A stretch of 22,079 nt of DNA from Methanobacteriota archaeon (lineage in GTDB: Archaea > Thermoplasmatota > Poseidoniia > Poseidoniales > Poseidoniaceae), in assembly GCA_002728035.1 (NCBI GenBank), contig PBUZ01000006.1, positions 13,612-35,690 on the forward strand, given 5' to 3'. Position numbers and translations under genes: made by a program. Under the pieces are notes generated by a model. That model saw nothing but the letters and a program-made list of their open reading frames with translations. It ran no database searches and was not told where the DNA came from. Numbering within the stretch: position 1 is the stretch's first letter; each line of letters begins with the position of its first letter. Below are positions 14,030 to 21,409 of the stretch, piece after piece.

Positions 14030-14824
14030 TTGGAAGCATACCTTGAGTTGATGCGGCACATATTGGCCAACGGCGCTGACAAGGGCGACCGAACTGGAAC
14101 TGGAACAAAATCGGTCTTCGGCTACCAAATGCGCTTCGACCTCTCCGAGGGTTTCCCGATGGTGACCACCAAGAAACTTCACCTCCCCTCCATCGTTCAT
14201 GAATTGCTGTGGTTTCTCAAAGGCGATACAAACGTCAAGTACCTCCAAGAAAACGGTGTCCGAATTTGGAACGAATGGGCCGATGAGCAAGGAGATTTGG
14301 GACCCGTTTACGGCAAACAATGGCGCCATTGGGAAGCCAAAGATGGTCGAATCATCGACCAGGTGCAGCAGGCGATTGAAACGATCAAAACCAATCCGAA
14401 CAGTCGCCGAATCATCGTATCGGCATGGAATGTCGGCGAACTTGACGAAATGGCGTTGATGCCCTGCCACGCCTTCTTTCAATTCCATGTCGCCGATGGG
14501 AAGTTGAATTGTCAACTCTATCAGCGCAGCGCAGATGTGTTCCTTGGTGTTCCTTTCAACATCGCATCCTATGCCTTGTTGACACACATGATGGCCCAAG
14601 TATGCGGGCTCGAAGCGGGTACCTTCGTCCACACCCTTGGTGATGCCCACCTTTACAACAACCACCTTGAGCAAGCCGAGTTGCAAATCAGCCGAACGCC
14701 ACTCCCACTACCAACCCTTGAACTCAACCCAGCCATCACGGACATCGATGGCTTCACCTACGACGACATCAAGGTGGTCGGTTACGAACACCACCCCCAC
14801 ATCAAGGCGCCCATTTCCGTTTGA
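14030..14824 (+). CDS. thyA: Thymidylate synthase, bacterial ThyA type
   Basis: This enzyme converts dUMP and methylene-tetrahydrofolate to dTMP and dihydrofolate. It is 264 residues, the same length as Escherichia coli ThyA, and nearly every motif is identical: DRTGTGT, the folate and phosphate loop, [33 protein letters not shown], the nucleophile MPCHAFFQF (Cys146), [20 protein letters not shown], and the terminal HPHIKAP. The closeness to bacterial ThyA suggests transfer from bacteria. The start is TTG 14030 with AAAGGTGG upstream, which fixes the N-terminus at MEAYLELM. It is 9 bases upstream of folA, which recycles the dihydrofolate it makes. Confidence 0.97.
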   Translation: MEAYLELMRHILANGADKGDRTGTGTKSVFGYQMRFDLSEGFPMVTTKKLHLPSIVHELLWFLKGDTNVKYLQENGVRIWNEWADEQGDLGPVYGKQWRHWEAKDGRIIDQVQQAIETIKTNPNSRRIIVSAWNVGELDEMALMPCHAFFQFHVADGKLNCQLYQRSADVFLGVPFNIASYALLTHMMAQVCGLEAGTFVHTLGDAHLYNNHLEQAELQISRTPLPLPTLELNPAITDIDGFTYDDIKVVGYEHHPHIKAPISV

Positions 14825-14833
14825 GGGATACCC

Positions 14834-15304
14834 ATGTTGTCCATGATCTTCGCTTGTGATGAAAAGGGCGCCATCGGAAGGGACGGAGAACTGCCTTGGC
14901 GACAATCAACCGATCTGCAACATTTCAAGCGATTGACACTCAACAAAACGGTCGTGATGGGACGAAAGACTTGGGAAAGCATTGGTCGCCCATTGCCCAA
15001 CCGCCGAAACATCGTGATGACACGACGAGGCGTTGAAGATGAGGTCGAGACCATGAGTGCAGAGGAGGTCCTCGTGCTCAGTGAGCGAGAAGAAGTGGTC
15101 ATCATCGGCGGTGGCGAAATCTATGATCTCTTTTTGGAACATGCCAAAGAAATCCACCGCACCGTGATTCACACCTCGGTTGAAGGAGCAGACGCGTTTG
15201 CTCCCGACATCGAGGACGTTGGGTTCTATCTCCTGAGTGAGCGACGCGTTGAGGCCTCGGAGAAGGACGAACACGCCATGACGTTTCAGCATTGGATCGT
15301 GTGA
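14834..15304 (+). CDS. folA: Dihydrofolate reductase
   Basis: This 156-residue NADPH-dependent enzyme reduces dihydrofolate to tetrahydrofolate. The active-site acidic residue is Asp27 in LPWRQSTDLQHFKR. The pyridine-nucleotide motifs are VVMGRKTWESIGRPLPNRRNIVMTR and VVIIGGGEIYDLFL, and the C-terminal strand is FQHWI. The length is typical of bacterial FolA. ATG 14834 has GAGGG 6 bases upstream, overlapping the thyA stop region. It closes the thymidylate cycle with the adjacent thyA. Its TGA abuts the MazG-family stop on the opposite strand as TGATCA (15302-15307). Confidence 0.95.
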   Translation: MLSMIFACDEKGAIGRDGELPWRQSTDLQHFKRLTLNKTVVMGRKTWESIGRPLPNRRNIVMTRRGVEDEVETMSAEEVLVLSEREEVVIIGGGEIYDLFLEHAKEIHRTVIHTSVEGADAFAPDIEDVGFYLLSERRVEASEKDEHAMTFQHWIV

Positions 15305-15673
15305 TCACTCCGGGCGGTACTCCGTGACTCGCACACCCAATCGTCCCTGCAAGGCTTCACGCTTCATGATGCGCTCGTACTTCGTCTCAAAGGCGCGTTT
15401 CAAGTCCAACTCCATCGCTAGACTATGACCCATCAGCAGGATGAGGACATCCGCCATTTCCTCCGCACATTCCTCCAGCGGCTTCCCTTTGGTGATGGCT
15501 GCGGCCAGTTCGCCGAGTTCTTCAATCGTCAATGCCATACGATAGCCCATGTCATGGCCGTTCTGACCTGCAAAGTCGTGCTTCGCGTGAAATGCTGCCA
15601 CCTTTTTCATCATTGATTCCCATTCATCAACGGCTTCGTGTGCCATCCACTCGTCAACTGAGCGACCCTTCAT
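15305..15673 (-). CDS. MazG-like nucleotide pyrophosphohydrolase
   Basis: This 122-residue all-alpha NTP-PPase hydrolyses nucleoside triphosphates to monophosphates and pyrophosphate; members clear non-canonical or excess nucleotides. The magnesium-binding signature is visible as EELGE (Glu51, Glu52, Glu55) followed by EEMAD (Glu72, Asp75), the EExxE...ExxD pattern of MazG and dUTPase-type single-domain proteins. Placement beside thyA and folA makes dUTP or dCTP housekeeping attractive, but that is inference. It is the last gene of a minus-strand cluster, 36 bases after the MTAP-family gene. The start at ATG 15673 gives the expected small-domain length. Confidence 0.85.
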   Translation of the reverse strand: MKGRSVDEWMAHEAVDEWESMMKKVAAFHAKHDFAGQNGHDMGYRMALTIEELGELAAAITKGKPLEECAEEMADVLILLMGHSLAMELDLKRAFETKYERIMKREALQGRLGVRVTEYRPE

Positions 15674-15709
15674 GATGATGACTTGGCCCAGCAGCCCTTC
15701 ATCGTTCGC

Positions 15710-16492
15710 TTAGCTCAACATCTCAAAGATGCAAGCCCAAACGGGGTCAAGACGGTCGTTGGCCTGTGTGGAAACTTCTTCATGGTCAAGGTCCTTTTCT
15801 GCATCGGAAGGGTCCCTCCCCGCAGCCCAATTGGAGGAGATGCAAACAGCCGCATAGGGGAGGTCGAGTTCACGAGCGAGTTTTGCCTCCCTCGGCATGG
15901 TCATGCCAACCATGTCGCCCCCAAGCGTTTCGATAGCATCCACCTCTGCCACCGTTTCAAATTGAGGCCCTTGCGTCAACCAATAGGTGTAACGAAGCGG
16001 CTCCTCGGCATCAAAGGATTGGGCGGTTCGCAACACATGTTCCAATGTTTCATTCATGGTTTCATCAAACGGAACGGTCACGGAAGTGAAGGTTGACTCG
16101 TCGTCGTGGAAGGTGGTGGCCACACCGGTAAAATCGATGTATTGTTGAGCAAGAGCAACCTTTCCTGGCGCAAATGTAGCCGCGATGGCCCCCACCGAAC
16201 AGACCGAGAGAATGGCATCGACATTGGATTCTGACATGGCCGTGATGTTGGCTTTGTGGTCGATCATGTGAGGTGGGCATCCGTGACCACTGGGGCTGTG
16301 ATGACGCTGAAGGAAGATCAGTTCATGCTCCTTACCTTCTATGTTCAATCGGAAACACCGCAGCGGAACTTGGCCAAAGGGCGTCTCCACACGCACGTCG
16401 TCGGTTCGAATCAACTCCCCGCCGACCTCAGCAATTCGTTGGGAGAGGTCCATGCTGATGAGGCCTGTTCCACCAATCACGCCGAGTCGCAT
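15710..16492 (-). CDS. mtnP: S-methyl-5'-thioadenosine phosphorylase-family enzyme
   Basis: This 260-residue enzyme of the purine-nucleoside-phosphorylase/MTAP family phosphorolyses methylthioadenosine (or methylthioinosine or a purine nucleoside) to the base and a sugar 1-phosphate. Family motifs are MRLGVIGGTGL at the N-terminus, LQRHHSPSGHGCPPHMIDHKANI (phosphate and substrate site), YWLTQGPQFETVAEVDAI, and GGDMVGMTMPREAKLARELDLPYA. The last is the base- and ribose-binding segment. An in-frame ATG at 16516 would add eight residues; ATG 16492 is preferred because the family begins at this strand and GGGGTG lies 8 bases upstream. The distinction between MTAP and MTIP needs the base-binding residues compared in a structure-based alignment. 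Confidence 0.87.
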   Translation of the reverse strand: MRLGVIGGTGLISMDLSQRIAEVGGELIRTDDVRVETPFGQVPLRCFRLNIEGKEHELIFLQRHHSPSGHGCPPHMIDHKANITAMSESNVDAILSVCSVGAIAATFAPGKVALAQQYIDFTGVATTFHDDESTFTSVTVPFDETMNETLEHVLRTAQSFDAEEPLRYTYWLTQGPQFETVAEVDAIETLGGDMVGMTMPREAKLARELDLPYAAVCISSNWAAGRDPSDAEKDLDHEEVSTQANDRLDPVWACIFEMLS

Positions 16493-16523
16493 GGCCAACG
16501 CACCCCGTGCTGACATGTCAAGT

Positions 16524-17492
16524 CTACGGCGATTCAGAATCTTCTACGCTGAAATCCAATTCATTGATCGCTCGGGCAGCAGCGACGACATCGCCATCTT
16601 CCCACCAATCAACCGCAACAAAAGTGGGTCGTTTTCCATGCATCTGCCAGCACTCAACAGCCCGCTCGACCAAAAAATCGGGGTCGTTCGTTTCGTCTGC
16701 ATTGTTCGGACTTGACAGCCCAAGTGGACCGCTGAGCCAATTGTTCATGTGAAACACCACTTGATGTTCATCGCCGCGATGTGGAACGCAGTCCATCTCT
16801 TCCTTGCTTTCTTCGGCGTAGTCCGTTGTCCAGCTATGGGTGAGAAAATCATGGAACCATGGAAAGGCTTCATCAGAGGTTTGTTCCCAAAAAACAACCA
16901 TTCGCTCTCCGTTCTGAATCATCTCTCGAAGGGTTGGCCAAGGTTCGTTCAAGCCGTGAATGAAGACATGTTCCATGAGACCTGAGTCGTTCAAAACTTC
17001 GTGAAGATGCGCGGGTTCAACGTAATTTTCGATCAAGAGTGTCACCACGTCGTTTGGTGCGCTCAGCATGTGATTCTGCAACGCTGTAAGCCAGGCTTGT
17101 GCGTCCACGCTACCATAGCTGCAGGGGTTGATCGCTCCACCACTGCTTCCATGGCAGAACCGAACACCGTCGGCATTCGGATTGGATGGGTCGGCATAAT
17201 GCGTATCGAGCATAAACGCCCTCATGCCTGCGTCCCACTGAGCGTCAAGGCCGGTACGGTGGTTGCTTGCTGGGTAAAAAATCCCATCCTCGTGGGTTGC
17301 AAATGCATTGTGTGTTTCAGGAAAGGTCACGTTATCGTAGGTGCGAGAACACAATTCGCTCCATCCATTGCACACCATTCCATCATCGACTTCCTCTTCG
17401 AGAACCAACTCCACACCATCGGTGGAGACAGAGGTGCATCCCGGCAAGGCCAGGAGCACCACCATAAGGAGCGCAACCAAGAGCCGCTGCAT
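16524..17492 (-). CDS. Secreted lipoprotein with PI-PLC-like phosphodiesterase domain
   Basis: This 322-residue protein has a lipoprotein signal peptide (MQRLLVALLMVVLLALPGC; lipobox LPGC with Cys19), then a phosphatidylinositol-specific phospholipase C X-domain fold. The first catalytic His is in TFPETHNAFA (His61), followed by AGMRAFMLDTHYA (Asp96) and VRFCHG (second catalytic His114). Downstream are VTLLIENYVEP, GERMVVFWEQ and the final strand RPTFVAVDWWEDGDVV. It should sit on the outer face of the membrane and cleave a phosphodiester, perhaps of inositol-type lipid headgroups. The substrate is inferred only from the fold. It lies 48 bases after eS1 and 31 bases before the preferred mtnP start, on the same strand. 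Confidence 0.83.
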   Translation of the reverse strand: MQRLLVALLMVVLLALPGCTSVSTDGVELVLEEEVDDGMVCNGWSELCSRTYDNVTFPETHNAFATHEDGIFYPASNHRTGLDAQWDAGMRAFMLDTHYADPSNPNADGVRFCHGSSGGAINPCSYGSVDAQAWLTALQNHMLSAPNDVVTLLIENYVEPAHLHEVLNDSGLMEHVFIHGLNEPWPTLREMIQNGERMVVFWEQTSDEAFPWFHDFLTHSWTTDYAEESKEEMDCVPHRGDEHQVVFHMNNWLSGPLGLSSPNNADETNDPDFLVERAVECWQMHGKRPTFVAVDWWEDGDVVAAARAINELDFSVEDSESP

Positions 17493-17540
17493 GGACGCTG
17501 CTGCAGGTCACTGGCCATCAAATCGATGGTGCGGAAAACT

Positions 17541-18494
17541 TCACTCGTTAAGTCGGGCGATGAGGTCGGCCTTCTTTCCAGAAACGGGTTTGCCAGCAGC
17601 CTTGAGCAATTCTTTGAGCTCTGCGACCGTCATCGAACTGTAATCCACATCATCGGAAGCAGCAGGTGCTTCTTCGGCAGGTGCTTCTTCGGCAGGTGCT
17701 TCTTCGGCAGGTGCTTCTTCGGCAGGTGCTTCTTCAGGCTCCTCAGATGCATCATCTGCATCGCTTTCTGCCTCTTCTTCGGCCATAGCAGCAGCCAAGG
17801 CTGCGGCTTTCTTGGCCTTCAACTCGGCAGCCTGACGTTGTTCGTCAGCATGGATCTCATCGAGCGTTGGTCCAAATGAAGGAACAACACCTTCCTGGAG
17901 GAGTTGGCTCTTTCGAATGGCCAGAGAGCGCACAGGGTAGATGGACTTCACAGCCTTCTCAATTTCTTCTTCGAGTTTACCATCGAGCAACGCCATTTGG
18001 ACGTCTGCGTAGGTGTTCTTTGAGGTAAAGGCGATGATCACATCTCGAGCGCGAGTGCGCATGTCTTGCTTCACCGATGTCTGAACCCGTTGTTGGGTGA
18101 TGATGAGGGGCTTCATGCGAACCAAGTAACCGTCGGTGGTGATAGCGTCCACCACATCGTCAACCTTCCCACGGTACCGGCGGATTTGACGGCGTGTGTG
18201 GTCCGTTTGGTGGTGGTGTCCGATAAAGGTCGTGAGGGCGTCTTGCCCAACACACTCCGTGACACGGAAACGCATAACGACATGCATTTTGGAGAAGTTT
18301 CCATCAAATTCTTGCTGAGTCATTTCATAGACACGACCGAGAATGTGTTCGTCGGTCTCACCGATTGTTTCGCCAATTCGCTTGAAATTCCACGGATGAC
18401 GAGGGGCACGAATGGTGTACCATCGCTTCGTCTTCCACTTGTCACGTTGTTTACGCGCTGCTGCGCGTGCCTTTGCACTGGTTTTCTTCGCCAT
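17541..18494 (-). CDS. rps1e: Ribosomal protein eS1 (S3Ae) with C-terminal SAP-domain extension
   Basis: This is a small-subunit ribosomal protein of 317 residues from ATG 18494. Residues about 1-215 form the eS1 core: a basic N-terminus MAKKTSAKARAAARKQRDKW, WYTIRAP, the IGETIGETDEHILGRVYEM region, HHHQTDHTRRQIRRYRGKVDDVVD and TRARDVIIAF. After an Ala/Glu-rich helix comes a linker of five EEAPA repeats, and then a SAP motif (about 282-317, SSMTVAELKELLKAAGKPVSGKKADLIARL shape) normally found in DNA- or RNA-binding proteins. Typical archaeal eS1 stops near 200-220 residues, so the tail is an addition. The frame stays open upstream of the ATG, but that sequence is not eS1-like. Confidence 0.93.
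   Translation of the reverse strand: MAKKTSAKARAAARKQRDKWKTKRWYTIRAPRHPWNFKRIGETIGETDEHILGRVYEMTQQEFDGNFSKMHVVMRFRVTECVGQDALTTFIGHHHQTDHTRRQIRRYRGKVDDVVDAITTDGYLVRMKPLIITQQRVQTSVKQDMRTRARDVIIAFTSKNTYADVQMALLDGKLEEEIEKAVKSIYPVRSLAIRKSQLLQEGVVPSFGPTLDEIHADEQRQAAELKAKKAAALAAAMAEEEAESDADDASEEPEEAPAEEAPAEEAPAEEAPAEEAPAASDDVDYSSMTVAELKELLKAAGKPVSGKKADLIARLNE
17662..17736. repeat. Five tandem 15-base repeats in the eS1 gene
   Basis: The unit GCAGGTGCTTCTTCG is repeated five times head-to-tail without interruption (17662-17676, 17677-17691, 17692-17706, 17707-17721, 17722-17736), with one changed base at the end of the last copy. On the coding (minus) strand each unit encodes Glu-Glu-Ala-Pro-Ala. 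Near-perfect nucleotide identity implies recent expansion by slippage, and copy number could vary between strains without breaking the frame. Confidence 0.95.
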
Positions 18495-18536
18495 GTCGTT
18501 CAACTCGGTGTGTCTTGCGGGGGCTACCCCACTTGC

Positions 18537-18613
18537 AGGTTGCCGACAAACCACCCCTATTTGAAGGAGCCTCATACCCAACTGTTCCACCCTGAACCGC
18601 TGTTCGGCAACCT
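18537..18613. promoter_or_regulatory. Inverted repeat in the eS1 / COG1325 divergent region
   Basis: AGGTTGCCGA (18537-18546) is the exact reverse complement of TCGGCAACCT (18604-18613), and the match continues with one bulged base (ACA/TGT). The arms lie in the 120-base gap between the eS1 start (minus) and the COG1325 start (plus). The right arm ends one base before ATG 18615. It could be a paired operator or an RNA hairpin closing the ribosome-binding region. A TTCAAATA-like stretch near 18557-18565 on the minus strand is a weak candidate TATA box for eS1. The function is inferred. Confidence 0.35.
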
Positions 18614-18614
18614 C

Positions 18615-19100
18615 ATGACCCATCAGCCGTTCCGGGGACTTGTGGGGCTCCACCGAATCTCCTGGAGGGCGACGGCAACCGCCCTGTCCAATCTCGACGC
18701 CATCGCAGATGGTTTAGCCTGGCTCGTCGGCGATCCCGATGAGGTGGAATTGGATCGCACAGCCTCCTATCACGGCCCTGAGGTGGTGTTGATCGATGCC
18801 CGCACAACGAACAAAAAACGGGCCCTCGCCTCGCTGGCTCGACTCGGCGAACACAACATCCAGCACCTGCTTGCATCACTCGAACAGCGATTGGATGAAC
18901 AGCATGTCCTCCATTTCCGACTTGAACTCAACGCGCTGGTCGATGGCGAGGTCGTGCTCGCAGAAACTTCGGGGACATCGACCGTCAAAGGACAGGCGAA
19001 ATTTGAGGTCTACCCAGGCCAGCCAGCCGCTGACCAAATCCACGAGACCATTGACATGGCACTGAACATGGCGAAGGAAAAAGGCCGGGATGGAGCATGA
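18615..19100 (+). CDS. COG1325-type RNA-binding protein (exosome-associated family)
   Basis: This 161-residue protein matches the archaeal COG1325 family, described as RNA-binding and linked by gene context to the exosome, with an L5-like alpha/beta fold. Supporting stretches are SYHGPEVVLIDARTTNKKRAL (family: GHYGNPI followed by a Lys-rich turn), the paired helices LASLARLGEHNIQHLLASLEQRL, HVLHFRLELNALVDGEVVLAE, and the terminal strand GQAKFEVYPG. The start is ATG 18615, right after an inverted repeat; the open frame further upstream belongs to the antisense of eS1. Its stop overlaps the next start as ATGA (19097-19100). The exosome link is from family knowledge, not from this window. Confidence 0.72.
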   Translation: MTHQPFRGLVGLHRISWRATATALSNLDAIADGLAWLVGDPDEVELDRTASYHGPEVVLIDARTTNKKRALASLARLGEHNIQHLLASLEQRLDEQHVLHFRLELNALVDGEVVLAETSGTSTVKGQAKFEVYPGQPAADQIHETIDMALNMAKEKGRDGA

Positions 19101-21307
19101 GAAAACCGACCGTCGCCGTGGCTCTCACCTGCCTCTTTCTGGCGAGTTTGGTTGGCGTGGCAGGAACAAGCGATGAGGGTGCTCCCACCAACCCCACGCC
19201 AACATGCAATGCAGACCGCACCGCATGGACGATGGGACTTGTCTTCTGCAACGACCAAGCAACGGTTGGCTACACACTCTTTGCCCCCATCCCTTCCAAC
19301 ACGACCTACCTGATCGACCATCTGGGTCGGCATGTTCACAGTTGGCCATCTCCGGGAGAACACAGACCCGGACTCTCCGCTTACCTCTTGCCAGACGGTG
19401 ACCTGTTGCGCACAGCAAACATTGCCCAAACGGCCGTGGGGAATTTCTCAGGTGGTGGAACTGCTGGAAAACTTGAGCGCATTTCATGGAACGGTGAACT
19501 CGAGTGGTCGTGGGAGTATTCCTCTGAGACATTCATCTCACATCACGATATTGAACCCATGCCAAATGGAAACATTCTGATGATTGCGTGGGAAGAACGA
19601 ACCGAGGCTGAAGCTCTGCAGGCAGGGAGGAACCCAGCGATTGCAAGCGATTCGCCGGGCGGCCAAAACAATGTATGGCCCGACCACATCATCGAGATTG
19701 AGCCCGTTGGCACCGAGGATGCAAACATCGTGTGGAAATGGTATGCATGGGACCACCTGATTCAGGATTACGACGAAACAAAGGACAACTACGGCGTGGT
19801 CGCAGACCATCCCGAACGCATCAACATCAACTATGTCGGAGCAACTGGAAATCAAGCGGGCCGAGCCGACTGGATGCATTGTAACGGCATCGATTACAAC
19901 GCTGTGCTTGACCAAATCGCGATTTCGTGCCGTGGGATGAACGAGATCTATGTCATTGACCACAGCACCACCACCGAAGAAGCCGCAGGGCACACTGGAG
20001 GCAACCACGGAAAAGGTGGAGACCTGTTGTATCGTTGGGGCAACCCACAGGTGTACGGGAAAGGATTGTCAAGCGATCAGCAACTTTTCGCTCAACACGA
20101 TGTCCAATGGATCGAGGAGGGCCACCCAAATGCAGGCGACCTGATCGTCTTCAACAACGGCGTCGGCAGAGCCGTTCCCTACTCCTCCGTTGAGATTCTG
20201 AACACATCCTATGCCAACGGAACCTATCCGTTGTTGTCCAATGGAACGTTTGGACCGCCCGTTCCAACATGGTCTTGGAATCAAGGTGAAACCATGTACG
20301 CTGGCGCCATTTCTGGCGCCCAGGCATTACCCAACGGTCATCTTCTCGTGACGCACGGAACGAAAGGGACCCTCTACGAAGTCAACCGAAGCGGAGGTAT
20401 TGTTTGGGAATACATCAACCCGGTTGGAGCCGGTGAACCGTACACTCAGGGAGAGGCACTCCCCGATGGAAATCGAGCAGGAACCACCTTGAATGCGGTC
20501 TTCAAAGCCACACATTATCCTTCGAGCTACGCGGCATTCACGGAACGTTCACTCACGCCAGGCGAGTACCTCGAACATTGGACTGACCTGTGTCCTGATG
20601 AGGCCGCATGGGGATGGGACCGCGACGGTGACGGTTGCATTGATGACAGCGACAGCGATGGCGTCCTTGACCCTCACGACCAATGCTCATTAGGTGATGA
20701 CAGCATCGATGCCGATGCGGACAACATTCCCGATGCTTGCGATGGACATGTCGACAGCGACATGGACGGTGTTGTCGATGAGGATGACGCGTGTCAAGGG
20801 CACGATGACCATCTCGATATTGACGGTGATGGTGTGCCCGACGGGTGTGATGCGCTCATCGACACCGATGAGGACGGCGTTGAAGATGAAAAGGACCTCT
20901 GCGATGGTAGCGATGATGGCGTTGATCTTGACAACGACGGTGTGCCCGATGGCTGCGATGAATTGATCGACGCAGATGATGACGGCATTGCCGATGCCGC
21001 AGATGCATGCCCAAACACCACTTCCCAAACGGCTGAAGAAGCAATCGACGAAAACGGTTGCAGCCCAGAGCAGCTCGACGGTGATGACGACGGTGTTTCA
21101 GATGCGGATGATCGCTGCGAGGGGCATGATGACGCCGTTGACTCGGACGATGATGGTGTTCCAGACGGATGCGATGGACAAGACGAAGCAAGCCAGGAAG
21201 GAGACCGTGCTGCCTCGCAAGGCATCCTCAACACAACAGTCCTCCTCACGGGTTGCGTTGTTCTTCTCGCATTCGTTACGATCTTGCGATTGAGAAGACT
21301 GAACTGA
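19097..21307 (+). CDS. Cell-surface arylsulfotransferase-like protein with thrombospondin type 3 repeats
   Basis: This 736-residue secreted protein has a signal peptide (about 1-22) and an arylsulfotransferase-type beta-propeller (about 50-480) built of blades such as ISWNGELEWSWEY, MPNGNILMIAWEE and LPNGHLLVTHGT. The residues expected in active arylsulfate sulfotransferases appear to be kept: HHDIEPMPNG (His149/His150), DWMHCNGIDYN (His261), ISCRGMNEIYVID (Arg279) and AQHDVQW (His334). Residues about 505-695 are acidic calcium-binding thrombospondin type 3 repeats (DxDxDGVPDGCD units). A C-terminal helix (711-731) and basic stop RLRRLN anchor it. It should transfer sulfate between aryl donors and acceptors at the surface, though non-catalytic propellers of this family exist. 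Confidence 0.87.
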   Translation: MRKPTVAVALTCLFLASLVGVAGTSDEGAPTNPTPTCNADRTAWTMGLVFCNDQATVGYTLFAPIPSNTTYLIDHLGRHVHSWPSPGEHRPGLSAYLLPDGDLLRTANIAQTAVGNFSGGGTAGKLERISWNGELEWSWEYSSETFISHHDIEPMPNGNILMIAWEERTEAEALQAGRNPAIASDSPGGQNNVWPDHIIEIEPVGTEDANIVWKWYAWDHLIQDYDETKDNYGVVADHPERININYVGATGNQAGRADWMHCNGIDYNAVLDQIAISCRGMNEIYVIDHSTTTEEAAGHTGGNHGKGGDLLYRWGNPQVYGKGLSSDQQLFAQHDVQWIEEGHPNAGDLIVFNNGVGRAVPYSSVEILNTSYANGTYPLLSNGTFGPPVPTWSWNQGETMYAGAISGAQALPNGHLLVTHGTKGTLYEVNRSGGIVWEYINPVGAGEPYTQGEALPDGNRAGTTLNAVFKATHYPSSYAAFTERSLTPGEYLEHWTDLCPDEAAWGWDRDGDGCIDDSDSDGVLDPHDQCSLGDDSIDADADNIPDACDGHVDSDMDGVVDEDDACQGHDDHLDIDGDGVPDGCDALIDTDEDGVEDEKDLCDGSDDGVDLDNDGVPDGCDELIDADDDGIADAADACPNTTSQTAEEAIDENGCSPEQLDGDDDGVSDADDRCEGHDDAVDSDDDGVPDGCDGQDEASQEGDRAASQGILNTTVLLTGCVVLLAFVTILRLRRLN

Positions 21308-21366
21308 ACTTCGTTGTGAACGCTTTGAGTAGGTGCATTTGGGGGCGTAGAAGACCTGCTAACAAG

Positions 21367-21409
21367 GCATTAAGTAGAGTGTCTGCACAGCGATGTTTGG
21401 AGGAATCCC
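21367..21409 (+). promoter_or_regulatory. Putative promoter and ribosome-binding site of the ferredoxin gene
   Basis: In the 102-base gap after the sulfotransferase-like gene, a TATA-like CATTAAGTA (21369-21377) lies about 25 bases upstream of a strong Shine-Dalgarno GGAGG (21399-21403), which is 6 bases before ATG 21410. The spacing fits an archaeal promoter with a very short leader. The Shine-Dalgarno is clear; the TATA box is a weak match. The rest of the gap (21308-21366) shows nothing I can assign. Confidence 0.4.

Noticed and set aside
17662..17736. Possible CRISPR-like repeat array
   Set aside because: The 15-base units are directly adjacent with no spacers and code in frame for EEAPA within eS1.
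17001..17879. Long plus-strand open frame (292 codons) with a repeated Phe-Gly-Arg-Cys segment
   Set aside because: It lies antisense to the eS1 and PI-PLC genes, both firmly identified. The repeats are just the 15-base tandem array read on the wrong strand.
18066..18614. Upstream extension of the COG1325 frame
   Set aside because: It is antisense to the eS1 core and has no protein-like character; family homology begins after ATG 18615.
20690..21250. Several minus-strand open frames over the end of the sulfotransferase-like gene
   Set aside because: They are shadows of the repetitive Asp/Gly codons of the thrombospondin type 3 repeats and show low-complexity Ser or His/Arg composition.
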